Shown here one piece after another: positions 23,350 through 33,823 of a stretch of DNA of 64,000 nt (the stretch's first letter is position 1; the number at the start of each line of letters is the position of its first letter). The DNA lies in NCBI GenBank assembly GCA_016081115.2, contig JABTTQ020000186.1, forward strand, positions 1 to 64,000, given 5' to 3'. The notes under the pieces were generated by a model. The model had not been told where the DNA came from and did no database searches. It saw only the letters and a list, made by a program, of their open reading frames with translations. The position numbers were made by a program, and so were the translations under genes. The DNA comes from Rehmannia glutinosa (Eukaryota > Streptophyta > Magnoliopsida > Lamiales > Orobanchaceae).

Positions 23350-23635
23350 TGAAAATGACAGTGGTCGATTAAGAAACGTCTATTTAACTGAACTGTAGGG
23401 GTACACGAAACGTCGACAGTGGTCGATTAATCGATTCACTGATCGATTAGTGGTCGATTAACCGATTCATGTGTTGTTCAATCAGTCGATTAATCGACTA
23501 AGGTTGTCGTTCCATGGTCGATTAGTCGACCATTTGAGCGACACATGAATCAATTAATCGACTCCTTTGTTGTTCCGTGGTCGATTAATCGATTCATGTG
23601 TCGCTCATATGATCGATTAATCGACCAATGTTTCC
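23350..23635. repeat. Palindrome array between the two SANT-like paralogues
   Basis: Four exact TCGATTAATCGA copies (near 23424, 23487, 23581 and 23613) plus near copies such as GGTCGATTAGTCGACC. Spacers are like 'attcatgtgttgttc' and 'acacatgaatc', themselves partly inverted. The array lies upstream of the intact paralogue and downstream of the broken one. Confidence 0.8.
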
Positions 23636-23806
23636 TTCAGATTGTACCAGAATCCACATTCAAAACAAAAACAGTAATCACACATTCAGAACAACCATAC
23701 ATAATTACATAAAACCTAAACTATTGTTCATCCATAATTACACAAAGCCTAATCTTAACTATTCAACCATACATTCAAAACCTAAACTTGTAACATTCAA
23801 CCATAA

Positions 23807-24579
23807 TTACACAACTTTAAAATTGTTCAAGAACATCCATACATAACATAAAAATTTAAGGAAGACCACCCGGCTCAACATCCTCGTCAAGATCGACCCA
23901 CGATGGACCAGCCCCATCACCACCATCAACCTGATGGACTGCCCCATCTCCACCAAAGGACCCCATCCAAAGACCTCGGGTAAGGGATCGAAACCTAGCG
24001 GAACATCACCATCATATACGTAATTGAGGTAAACCGGATTGTCGGGATGGTAGCCGTGTTCGTTGGATAAGTCAACCGGCGGCATTTGATTCTACGAATA
24101 TATTATGGGCGATTTTGAAGTATTTGAACCCATTCGTCTGAAGAATCGTTGCTCAATGGTCTCCTAAATGACAATAATACAAAAAAATATTATTATGTAT
24201 AATTAATTAATTCAATATGAACAAATTAAATATTTCTTACCCCCTCTAACATGATCCCGGTAAAGCCCAAAGAATGTAAAACTATGTTGTTCTCACGATC
24301 ATACGTCACACCAGGAGTTTTAATGAATCGCACAAATGACTCGAACTTTGTTGGAACAATTGAATCGACTTTTAACCTTTCCGAGGCTAAAATGTTTCTT
24401 GAAATGTGCACAAGGTCAAAAGCGGCAAGACGCAACAACGAGTTCCACTCGGATTGGATGGACAGTATGATAAAAGCAGTGTAACGATTAAGATATTCAT
24501 AGAGCCATTCCTCTTCTTTCGATGGTCCAACCGATTGGTTGGAGCATCGGCGGATTATTTGATTCCTGGTACGAGGCAT
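23807..24579 (-). pseudogene. Broken paralogue of the SANT-like MULE gene
   Basis: Exon 1 (24579-24241, 113 codons) is intact: MPRTRNQIIRRCSNQS, then EEEWLYEYLN...SEWNSLLRL, then TYDRENNIVLHSLGF. Its donor GTAAGA leads to an acceptor before 24163. Exon 2 aligns with the intact paralogue (FKYFKIAHNIF against FQYYDIAYNVF, then SNEHGYHPDNP against SDVPGYHINNP) only if the frame is shifted twice, near 24130 and 24075. Read straight, the product stops early after IIYS. The gene then continues past the paralogue's end with an acidic VYDGDVPLGFDPLPEVFGWG tail. Evidence for homology is direct; function is unknown. Confidence 0.6.
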
Positions 24580-24660
24580 ATCTCTATTCAAGGAAAATGA
24601 CAGATTAGTAAAAACAACATTCGACTTTTTAATTGTGGGGTGGGGTAAACGAACCGTCAT

Positions 24661-25280
24661 TTTAAACTGAAACGAAACGTCTTTTTAATCAGAAAGTAAT
24701 AAAAACTGAAAAGAAGCGTCTTTTTAACGACTTTTTAAACGAAACGTCATTTTACTTATGTCGCTCGCGGGTCGATTAATCGACCCGTGAAATCCACCGT
24801 CGTGCATAAGTCGTTAAGTGTTCGATTAGTCGGCCCTTGAACGCCCGCCAGTGCATAAGTCTGGTCGATGTCGTCGTTCAAATTGAAACCCTAACCCTAT
24901 CCCTAAACTAAAATCGATATTATAAAACCCTAACCCTAAAACTAAACTAAAATCGATTAAGGAACAAAATATGAAACAATTGATTAAGGAAATGAGCAAA
25001 GCATAATAATGTAAAACAAAAGAACAACATTTACCTCAAGATCTGTTAGTTAAATGCGTCTTTTTTCGTTCGCTTTTTTGGCAAGTAAAAAATGAAAAAT
25101 GACTCGAAACGTCTTTTTAAGCTGTGGGGCCAATAAATTTTTAATCGTCGCCGTGGTGCGTAACGGCCATATGAACGATACGGTGGTCGATTAATCGACT
25201 TTTGCGGCAGCATTGGTCGATTAGTTGTCGATGCATCGACCCTTAAACGTCGATCGATTAATGGTGGTCGATGTCGTTTA
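24661..25280. repeat. MULE spacer with scattered palindromes
   Basis: Contains exact TCGATTAATCGA near 24773 (gggtcgattaatcgaccc) and near 25190. A block at 24880-25080 ('ccctaaaactaaact...gaacaaaatatgaaacaattg...') is similar to 23170-23290 beside the other SANT-like gene. That duplicate spacer suggests the gene and its upstream region were duplicated together. Confidence 0.6.
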
Positions 25281-25348
25281 ACCCTACTTTTAGGGTTTGT
25301 TTAGGGTTTAGGGTTTAGGGTTTTGGATTTATAGTTTAGGGTTTAGGG
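25281..25348 (+). repeat. Interstitial telomere-type TTTAGGG run
   Basis: Five or more TTTAGGG or near copies around 25290-25348 (ttagggtttagggtttaggg). On the other strand 'ccctaaccctatccctaaac' occurs at 24889-24908. It is short, degenerate and internal, so not a telomere. Confidence 0.75.
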
Positions 25349-26012
25349 TATCATACTATATGCTACATAGTATCATCATATGTTATAAAATCTCTCATAT
25401 AATTTAGTGTTGATCGGGATTACAAGTAATCAGGACTATAAATCACATTTACCTTTGTATCATAGTATCATATGTTATCAATATGTTGTCGATTTTTTCG
25501 CTTCAATTGTAAAATATATCATACTATATGCTACATAGTATCATCATATGTTATAAAATCTCATACGTTTAGTGTTGATCGGGATTACGGTAATCACCGG
25601 ACTATAAATCACGTTGCAGATTTGTATCATAGTATCATATGTTATCAATATGTTGTCGATTTTTTCGCTTCAATTGTAAAATATATCATACTATATGCTA
25701 CATAGTATCATCATATGTTATAAAATCTCATATAGTTTAGTGTTGATCGGGATTACGGTAATCACGGACTATAAATCACGTTACCGCATATCATAGTATC
25801 ATATGTTATCAATATGTTGCCAATTTTTTCGCCGTCAATTGTAAAATATATCATACTATATGCTACATAGTATCATCATATGTTATAAAATCTCTCATAT
25901 AATTTAGTGTTGATCGGGATTACAGTAATCACCGGATTATAAATCACGTTGCAGATCTTTGTATCATAGTATCATATGTTATAAAATCTTATATAATTTA
26001 GTACTATATGTT
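25349..26012. repeat. Tandem satellite of about 167 bp, roughly four units
   Basis: Units start tatcatactatatgctac at 25349, 25517, 25684 and 25849, with spacing 168, 167 and 165 bp. A partial fourth or fifth end runs to about 26012. Each unit carries 'gttgatcgggattac' and 'tgttgtcgattttttcgc'. It sits between the SANT-like genes and mudrA inside the MULE. Confidence 0.9.
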
Positions 26013-26242
26013 ATATGATCGGTCACAAGTCGTAACCCGACCATGATCGACCCATTGGTCGGTCATAGGTCGTTCAACACTTTACCGACCGAGCCCGATT
26101 GACCATGTAGTCGGTTAAAGAATGACCATGTTGACGAAGAACGATTACTTAACATTTTTTTGATTATTTTGACAATACTGAGAGGTTTGTCCAAATTCAT
26201 GAATACAACAATTACGAAATCGAGATTTAAATGCAACAATCA

Positions 26243-28573
26243 CTAAATATGTGATTGTCTATCGCTCATCGGTCTTTGATCATGACAATTCATCGGTTGT
26301 GCCCCAATTGTTGGCACTCTATTGCATTTTGTCTTGAGCGGAACTCTCCGCATTGGACGGTATTCGCATCTTGTTCTACGACGCCCACCTCGTTGCCCGA
26401 CAATAGGTGGCAAGACAATCATTTCCTTAATGTTATCGGGAATCTCCCATTCATTTTCGTTAGCACGGGGAAGATAGTCTCGCATATGCTTTCCTCCAAT
26501 AGTCAACGGAATAGACGGTGAGCACATGGGGTATATTGAAAAACCTCTCTTCTTGGCATTTTGCTATTGCATGCTCACGGGGTAGGTGGTCCAATTGAAA
26601 CTTTTCGAAAGTGCAAGTGTTCTCGGCAAAGTTAACGAGTGAAATTTGTGGCCCCACTCCTCACCACATATAAACTTTGATCAATTGGTTCAACCGTGAA
26701 CTTCTTGGATTTTTCATGAGACTTTGCGTAATTTTTCTTCCATTGCGGGGTTAGATTGCTGTACAACTCGTGCGCCTCACGCCTCTCATAGAACCAAGAT
26801 CGCAACTTTTTTCCAATACTATCAAACAAACAATGCAAGTATAGGAGTTTGTCGGGCTTTTTTAAACACCGAGTTCGAGACTCGCATTGTTTGACGTCAT
26901 GATATTATAACGGTCTCCCTGAAAATATGACCTCGCCCAAGTAGCAAAATTTGTATCGTTAAGATACTTCCAACCTTTCTCGTCAATAGCTTGAATTTGT
27001 GACATATACTTGTGAAATTCTTCTATTGTATATGCCTCAATTTGCTTTGTTAAAAAGGAGATAGTATCGAGTCTTTGATTCGATCCTCAAGTTGCCTTTG
27101 ATATGATAAATACAATGAGCATGACGTGCATTTTGAAAAACAGTTTGGGATCGCACTTTTGATAAGACTCTGTGTCTGTCGGATATCACAACAAGGTCTT
27201 CTTGGTCACCTGTAATTCCTTTCAAGTTCATAAAAACCAATGCCACGAAGCATCGTTCGGAATCAACAACGGCCCATGCAAGAGGATAAACCGCATATTT
27301 GCATCTTGACAAGTAGCGATAATCAACGTACCTTTATATCTTCCGATTAAAAATGTTCCGTCCACAACAACTATCGGGCGCATTGAAGAGTGAAACCCCC
27401 GAATGCGGGGCCCGTATGCCAAGAAAAAGTACTTGAAGCGGTTTTCACTATCAACCTCTAAAGAGTATATAGTTCTGGATTAGCTACTTTCAAGTTATGG
27501 GCCCATGCGGCCAACTTAGTGTAACTATCCTCATGTGAACCCCTTATGTATGCTAAAAACAGTTTCTCTAGACCTCCTCGCTTTTTGATAATTTATTTCA
27601 ATGCCAAAGTCTCGGCGAATTTCATTCGCAACATCGCAGTCTATATGTAGTGTTGCGATCCTCAAACCTTGACACGATATGTTTTCCAATGATCCACGAT
27701 CTTGCTTGTCTATGATCATTGGTGGACAAATTTAGAGGGCAAGTATGTTAAGTGCATATTTTCTAATCGAAAATAATCGAGTCTTTGAACTTTGTTGCAT
27801 GCAAACGCCATTTGCAATTTTCATCAACACAAACAATTGTGTACACATTCTTGTTCGATTTTTTGTTTTGAATCGAAATTGTATTTCAATGCGATCATGT
27901 GCACAGCTTCTTGAAGCTCTTTCTTGGTATCAAATACTTGGTCAACATTCAAGTCAATATCAACGGGTACAACTCGTGATGTACTCCGATAGAAGAAAGA
28001 AAATGCTCATTTGTGAACCGATTTTCTTCTCGGTGCTTGATTAAAATCAGTTCTCGGCGGTGTAGTAAACGCATCACCGTTATAATCATTGGAAGGAGAT
28101 TCTCGAATTACCTCCAACCCATCCCAAATATCATTCACATTTCGAACATCATCATTGTGATTATTTTCTTCCACCTCAAAATTATGATATCCATCTACCG
28201 GTTGCACGTCACGATCAACTACATTATGCTCGCCCGTGCACGTCACAAATAGTTTTCATCACAAGGGAATAATTGAACCTTGTTTATTGAGAGCCAAGTA
28301 CCATTGCACTCCGCAAATGCAAGTAATCCGGACAGAATTTGAAAAGATCGTATGCTTCTTTGGAGAAATAAATCCCATCTCCATATCATACAAATTGGGA
28401 TCAACTTTGCAAATATTTTGTACCTTAGAATATAGCTCTTCATATGAAGTTTCTGTACTTATTGGAACTCCTGATGCATGCATTCCATCATCACTAAATA
28501 CCCATTGCCATTTTTCATTGTTATTAACAAAATGTCCAAAATAATACACGGTAATCCAAAACGGTGAAGACAT
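26243..28573 (-). pseudogene. mudrA-like: mudrA-type MULE transposase, degenerate
   Basis: Read on the - strand from 28573: an N-terminal MuDR-like region (TSYEELYSKVQNI), then IRRDFGIEINYQKARRSRE (27.6 kb), typical of the region before the catalytic domain. Next is MULE DDE core VVVDGTFLIGRYKGTLIIA (Asp near 27361), YPLAWAVVDSE, and VISDRHR (Asp near 27179) with NARHAHCIYHIKGNL. Then SIGKKLRSWFYERRE and a SWIM-like block. There the usual C-x-C and C-x-H are CTF and REH, so zinc ligands are lost. The C-terminal VDYWRKAY and NEWEIPDNIKEM are also typical. At least four frame changes and an internal scramble (DASWHWFL out of place) make it a pseudogene. The function would be cut-and-paste transposition. 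Confidence 0.85.
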
Positions 28574-28639
28574 GTTGTATGCGCAATTAAATTGAAGATA
28601 AAAATGTCAAGTAATAGACTATAGTGCGATTCTGTTTGA

Positions 28640-29164
28640 TTTTGAATAAGTCGATTAATCGGCTGCGAATTTGCGAGAAATGGGTGGAAATGTAATCGAC
28701 CCTTCTTAGTCGCTCAATCGACCAAATTTGTAATGTGTCGATTGATCGACTTATTAGGGAGAACATGAGTCGATTGAACGACACTCGTTTTAGTCGATTA
28801 ATCGAATCTTTGTGTATTTGCGAGAATCGGGTGCGTGTAATCGACCCCACGAGAGTCGGTCAATCGACCAACATTAATGTGTCGATTCTTAGTCGTTCAA
28901 CCGACCATTTGTAATGTGTCGATTGATCGACTTATTAGGGAGAACGTGAGTCGATTGAACGACACTCGAGTAGATGAAGTCGATTAATCGAATCTTTGCG
29001 TATTTGCGAAGCGGTCGTTTAATCGACCCCCGAAGTCGGTCAATCGACCAACATTAATGTGTATTGATACATTAATGTTGGTCGATTGACCGACTCGATT
29101 GGGGTCGATTAAACGACCTTCGCAAATACGCAAAGATTCGATTAATCGACTTCATCTACTCGAG
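28640..29164. repeat. MULE right edge: 181-bp tandem repeats ending in a 200-bp fold-back
   Basis: A block beginning taatgtgtcgattgatcgac recurs at 28731 and 28912 (period 181). The outermost 28965-29164 is an inverted repeat: arm 28965-29059 pairs with 29070-29164 around an 8-10 nt centre (gtgtattgat). Arms are about 95-97 bp with only a small indel near 29015/29113. They start and end with CTCGAGTAGATGAAGTCGAT and its complement. Exact TCGATTAATCGA also occurs near 28796, 28980 and 29138. Confidence 0.9.
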
Positions 29165-30737
29165 AAAATGAACGAAATGACAGATAAATTGAATAAAACA
29201 ATGCCATAAGGTCAGAGGAACTAAATTCGAACCTGAATGTTGATTTCGCTTGCAATGTCGAAGATTGGAAAGGAGGAGATGTACGGATTTTCGGTTCATT
29301 GAACTACAAACTCCCAAAAATTCAGTTGATATACACAAATTTGTGAAAGAAATAAAAAGGGGTATTTTAGTCCTTTGCAATTGGAGGGTTGTTGGTATAT
29401 TAAAGTGCTGAAAGGGTAATTTGGACATTTAACATAGAAGAAGGCCATTATTGAACTTTGGGAATAAGTAAAGCCATTTTTGAACATCTTCTATTTGACT
29501 AGGCCAAACTTGTACAAACCCCATTCCCATCCCTAAGACCGCACAAGACGTAGCCATGGCTGAAGGCCCCATGTGATGCTAGACTAAGTCCACATATTTA
29601 ACGGCCAAAAAAAAAACCAAAAGCCCATAATTTGTGGGCCACATTGCCCTCTGTAAATGCAGGATACGTGGGCCTTGGACTTTCTAATTCCGAAACAAAG
29701 AGCCCATGTCTTGTCGTCCTTTAATTGTACTCATTAACCAATCATTGCTTTGGTTTAGGGAATGTCAATTAGGATTGCGTCCGGTATCATCGGTATGTGG
29801 GTCAGAATATGAAAACTCGAACCCAACCTATTTAATTATTCGTGTAAGAATTTAAAATTCGGGTCTGGCCTATTTAACCCTCTTAATAAAATTATTTTTA
29901 TGTGCATTTAATTATTTAACATGAATAAAATTATTATTTTTTAAAAGCAATTACCTTTCCACAATATTCAATCAATAAAAATATTATAATTCTCGACATA
30001 CAAAAAAAACAACATAATTACATAAATAACATAACATACTAATCATATTTTGAGGACAACATACAAATATACATAAAAAATAATAACATACAGAACTAAT
30101 GAGGTTTTAAACTTTTAGCATTTAAATTTTAAAGAAGTTTTGTTTTCTCATTTTGTTTTTTTCTTATAGTTTATTATTTACTTCGGTTTCTTTTAAATTC
30201 ACAAAACGTGGTATACGAGTTAAATGGGTCATAGCAGGTTGACTAGAGCCCCACCCATTTATTTGACGGATTATTCTGGTTCGACCCAATTTTGGTCCGG
30301 ATCCATGAAATATGGACTCATACCTATTAATTTCGTGTTAGATTCGTATCGGGTTTAGAATTTTCACCCCTACTTCGGTCCATCAAAAATAGACTCCATA
30401 CTATAAGGGTATTCATTTTTCCATTCAATTCGAAATTCGAATCGACTAGAATCCGAATCTCAATTTCGAATTAGGATTTTTATATTTTGATAAAATTTCA
30501 AAACAACTCGATTTCAAATATGAATATTCGAATCGAATAACGACTTGGAAGAATTTTTTCGAATTTCATTCAAAAATCTTCATTCAAGTAAATTCGATAC
30601 GAATATCAATTCATATTCGTGTTTCATTTTGAACTCGTGTACCAATTTGAACTTAATTATAATCCAAATTTAATTTATATTTTAAACATATACAAATATA
30701 AATCACATATGCAAATCGAAATAATATAATTAGTTGA
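29165..30737. other. Intergenic repeat-derived DNA, no gene recognised
   Basis: AT-rich. Blocks at about 29780-30375 (ending TTTTCACCCCTA) and 30400-30620 (repeated 'ttcgaattcgaat' words after TAAGGGTATTCATTTTTCC) look like decayed hAT-style MITEs, but I could not confirm target duplications. No exon was supported. Confidence 0.4.
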
Positions 30738-30862
30738 TGCACAAATTACCCCTGATCTTAACCAGAGAGATTATCGGAGATGGACTCCTAAGGAGAATGG
30801 GAGATTCTCTGTTGCTTCAGCGCGGGAGGCTGTGCCTAGGGCACATATCACGAATGAAGAAT
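30738..30862 (+). pseudogene. Tiny LINE remnant (zf-RVT-like segment)
   Basis: In one frame the segment reads YRRWTPKENGRFSVASARE. This matches the 'W-x-x-x-x-NG-x-FSV-x-SA' signature found after the reverse transcriptase of plant non-LTR elements. About 40 codons remain, with no neighbouring RT or endonuclease. Confidence 0.5.
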
Positions 30863-32487
30863 GAAGGATATGAAATCCCTTCTGAGGTATATGCTTACTC
30901 TGAGGGGTAGGTGGGCTTCCACGAAACAGTATACTATTCTAAGCATGTTAAAAACGATGTTATATCAAAAAGACATCGTTTTGCAGCCGATGTTGTTAAC
31001 TTGCGGTTTGCTAACTTTTTTCTAAGCGTCATCGGTTTTTGACCGGTGTTATAAGAGCTTAAAACATCGGTTTTTAACTGATTTTGTTTCAAACGAAAGT
31101 GATGTTATAGTGTTGGGTTGAACATCGATTTTGTTAGGAACAAAATCGGTTAACATCAAAATCGGTTAGAGACTGATGTGTTAAACATTTTAGAAATTGG
31201 CATAAACCGATGTCATTCACATTGAAAATGCCTATTTATATGTTTTAGATGTCAATTTAAAATAGACATCTAAAACATATAAAGTGGTTACATCATTTTG
31301 CTAATATTTATCCTGTAATTAAGTATAACCAACTTAGTATCATAAATATCATCCGAGCATAATTAAATATAACAACACATTTGTGGCAACATTAATACAT
31401 TTCCAAAAGGGTCACATTACATTGTCATCAGATTCAAACAATACAAATAGAAACCAACAAACCAAACTAACTAAAACTAACTATATTGACAAACCGAACA
31501 TCAGGATTGCCATCAAATTCAAACAATACAAATAGAAACCGACAAACCAAACTAATTAAAACTAACTATGACAAACCGAACATCTGGCTTGTTGATACCT
31601 AAAAATATGTATGTCAGAACAAATCAGTTATGAGCTCCAGAGGAAGCAAAAGAATAGGATTGTACCCATCCCGAATGCAATTGTTGCACATATAATGTTG
31701 ATCTCATCCTTGCTCCATCTTTGTTTGAATCATTGAACATTTGCGGAGAGTCCATGCTTTGCCATGGCAAAAGGTCGCTTTGTGTCCATACTCTGAAAAA
31801 TGCATATACGGCCAACATAAAATTGCAAAAACAACTGATATCTTTTAAGGGCCTATAGCTAGTTCAGCATTCAAGTCAATATACAAAATTAAATAAACCA
31901 ATGCTATATACTTTGCATATGTTCACTTAAAAAGAGAGAAAGCAAGAAATTTATGAGAAGATCACCTGAAAGAAAAAAGAAATATAAAAACAAGAGGTCA
32001 TTACTGATTTTTCCTATAAACGATATTTTCTTCTCTAGAATTACTGCATGTGTTCATTAACTTGGAAATACCCTATCAATTTTTCATGATAATGCCTCGA
32101 ATTAGTCGAAAACTGGTGAGCGAGAGAGAAGAAAATGCTCTTAAGAGTTGACAAATATTTCACAACAAAACAAAGATATAGCTCATAATATATAAAATAA
32201 CGCAACTTCGCAATTCATCAAGTCTACGTAAACACCAAAATAAATGGACGAACTGTAACTTTTCGCAACTTTTTCGCAATTAATTATAGACAGACAATAA
32301 ATGATCACGTTCATTGAAATGATTCTCTTTGATCCAAATCTGCCAATGTCTTCTACAAACCTCTCTGTCTTGGGAACAATAGAATATCGCAATATTTGCA
32401 AAGATAAAGAAATTGTGATGCGGAGCAAAGCATAAATCTTAAATTAGCACTTACCGTAAGTTTAGGCGATTAAAATTTTGCGAAAAA

Positions 32488-32604
32488 CTATGCATTTACT
32501 AGACCAAGAGCTTGCACGACATCTTCCTTTACACTAATAGTAGCAGTAGCAGTTAAGGCCAACACAGGGATGGTTGGAAAATACTGTATCAAAATACCAA
32601 GACC
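32488..32604 (-). pseudogene. Captured RecQ helicase exon fragment
   Basis: From 32604 the - strand reads GLGILIQYFPTIPVLALTAT, then AT, then KEDVVQALGL, stopping at 32488-32490. The P-x-LALTATAT box with a following DVVQALGL is the helicase motif III region of RecQ proteins. A CAG acceptor sits just upstream (32605-32607). Only one exon of about 38 codons is present, with no motif I or DEAH box nearby, so it is a gene fragment inside the CACTA element. Confidence 0.75.
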
Positions 32605-33823
32605 CTGCACGGATACCACAATCAGTTTAGATGAAGCGAACCAAATTCTAAGTATGATATTTAGTAGTCAATAGAATTTGTTGGATCCAAAGAGGTTGCA
32701 ACATGTAGAATGAACATATATAAGTTCGGACTTTTTGTGAATTCTTAAAAAACAAACATATACCGGATGTGTAAGCAAGTAAAAGACGCATGTTAAAATT
32801 TCAAAAATACCCATTAATAAACAAACTCCTAGACTTAAAACTGCAAATAACCTATCACTCTTGAGAGCAAATACCAATTACCAGAAATTTCCAAAGGCAA
32901 TTAATGAATTGCATGATTATTTAACTTCTCAAACTCATCAGACACATAAAAAGACTTGTTCAAGGTTTAACTTCTCAAGCTAATTGCCTCTTATTGATCT
33001 TGGTACAAGATCTTGCTCCTTGGGGTGAAGTCAAAATTAGCAAACTTAACAGTGGCAAAAAATATCAACAACATTGGTAATATAATACAGACTTTATTGA
33101 GGAAAAAGGACAACCAAATGTTGATATCACAATATAACTAAGGAAACATGTTGAACTACAAGACATATAAACTTGGGATAACTTTAATACATCAAATAAG
33201 CTTTTGCTCAAACTCCTAATTCACTGAATCCCAAGCCAGGACTTCTGAGTATCACATTAGAGAAGGCCAAGAAAGCATCATAGGAAGGTTGTAGCCACAA
33301 ATCAATGCATAATAGTATAGCCACAATGCTAATTTTGGGTAAATACTTTAGCCATGATGCAGCAGAACTAGTTGTAGGCATAAGAAAAGATCAAAAAATG
33401 AAAAGTGAACTTTGTGAGGAGAATTTCTCAGTTCTGCTGAAGGTTTGCCAAAATTTAACTCCAAAAAGATTAAAAAATGAATGAAAAAATCATGCAGGAG
33501 CAAAAATTAGGCAAATGCAATAAATCTTACTTATATGCAAGTTTAAACCGTACTAACTAACAACAGATTCAATTATCAGATTAATTTTCATAATTTAAGA
33601 AAGTACTAACTATAATATTTTACTTCCTCTAATAGCATGGTTGTTAAGATATGTAGGAAAAACAGATAAAGGTAAACATGAAATTAATAACATAATCCCC
33701 ATAAATATGTTGCATTGTACATAGCTGGAATTATCTCTAGCAGAAAACTACGTAGGAAAGCCATTAAGTTACCATTATAATGTGATAGCAACAAATAACA
33801 CAGTAGCAGAGTCGACACACGAA

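Larger units (their letters stand above)
17896..29164. mobile_element. Large decayed Mutator-like element with DUF1985/Ulp1, SANT-like and mudrA genes
   Basis: Seen: a run of element genes bounded on both sides by TCGATTAATCGA-rich DNA. These are DUF1985 and Ulp1 (+), two SANT-like paralogues (-) and mudrA (-). The left edge (17925-18010: cgattaatcg, then tgcgagaatcggg, then tttaatcgaccc, then attaatgtgtcga) matches units at 28790-28900 directly and the outer arm 29065-29164 in inverted orientation. That is consistent with degenerate terminal inverted repeats of about 100 bp. No 9-11 bp target duplication was found, so edges are approximate. Family knowledge: MULEs carrying Ulp1-like genes are known in plants (Kaonashi and related), and VANDAL MULEs encode DUF1985-type anti-silencing factors. 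Assignment to either is inference. Confidence 0.72.

Noticed and set aside
25281..25348. Possible telomere
   Set aside because: Too short and degenerate, internal, and flanked by transposon genes on both sides.
29780..30620. Two further hAT-style MITEs
   Set aside because: End-like words are present (TTTTCACCCCTA; TAAGGGTATTC), but no matching opposite ends or 8-bp duplications were found, so they are only mentioned as decayed repeat DNA.
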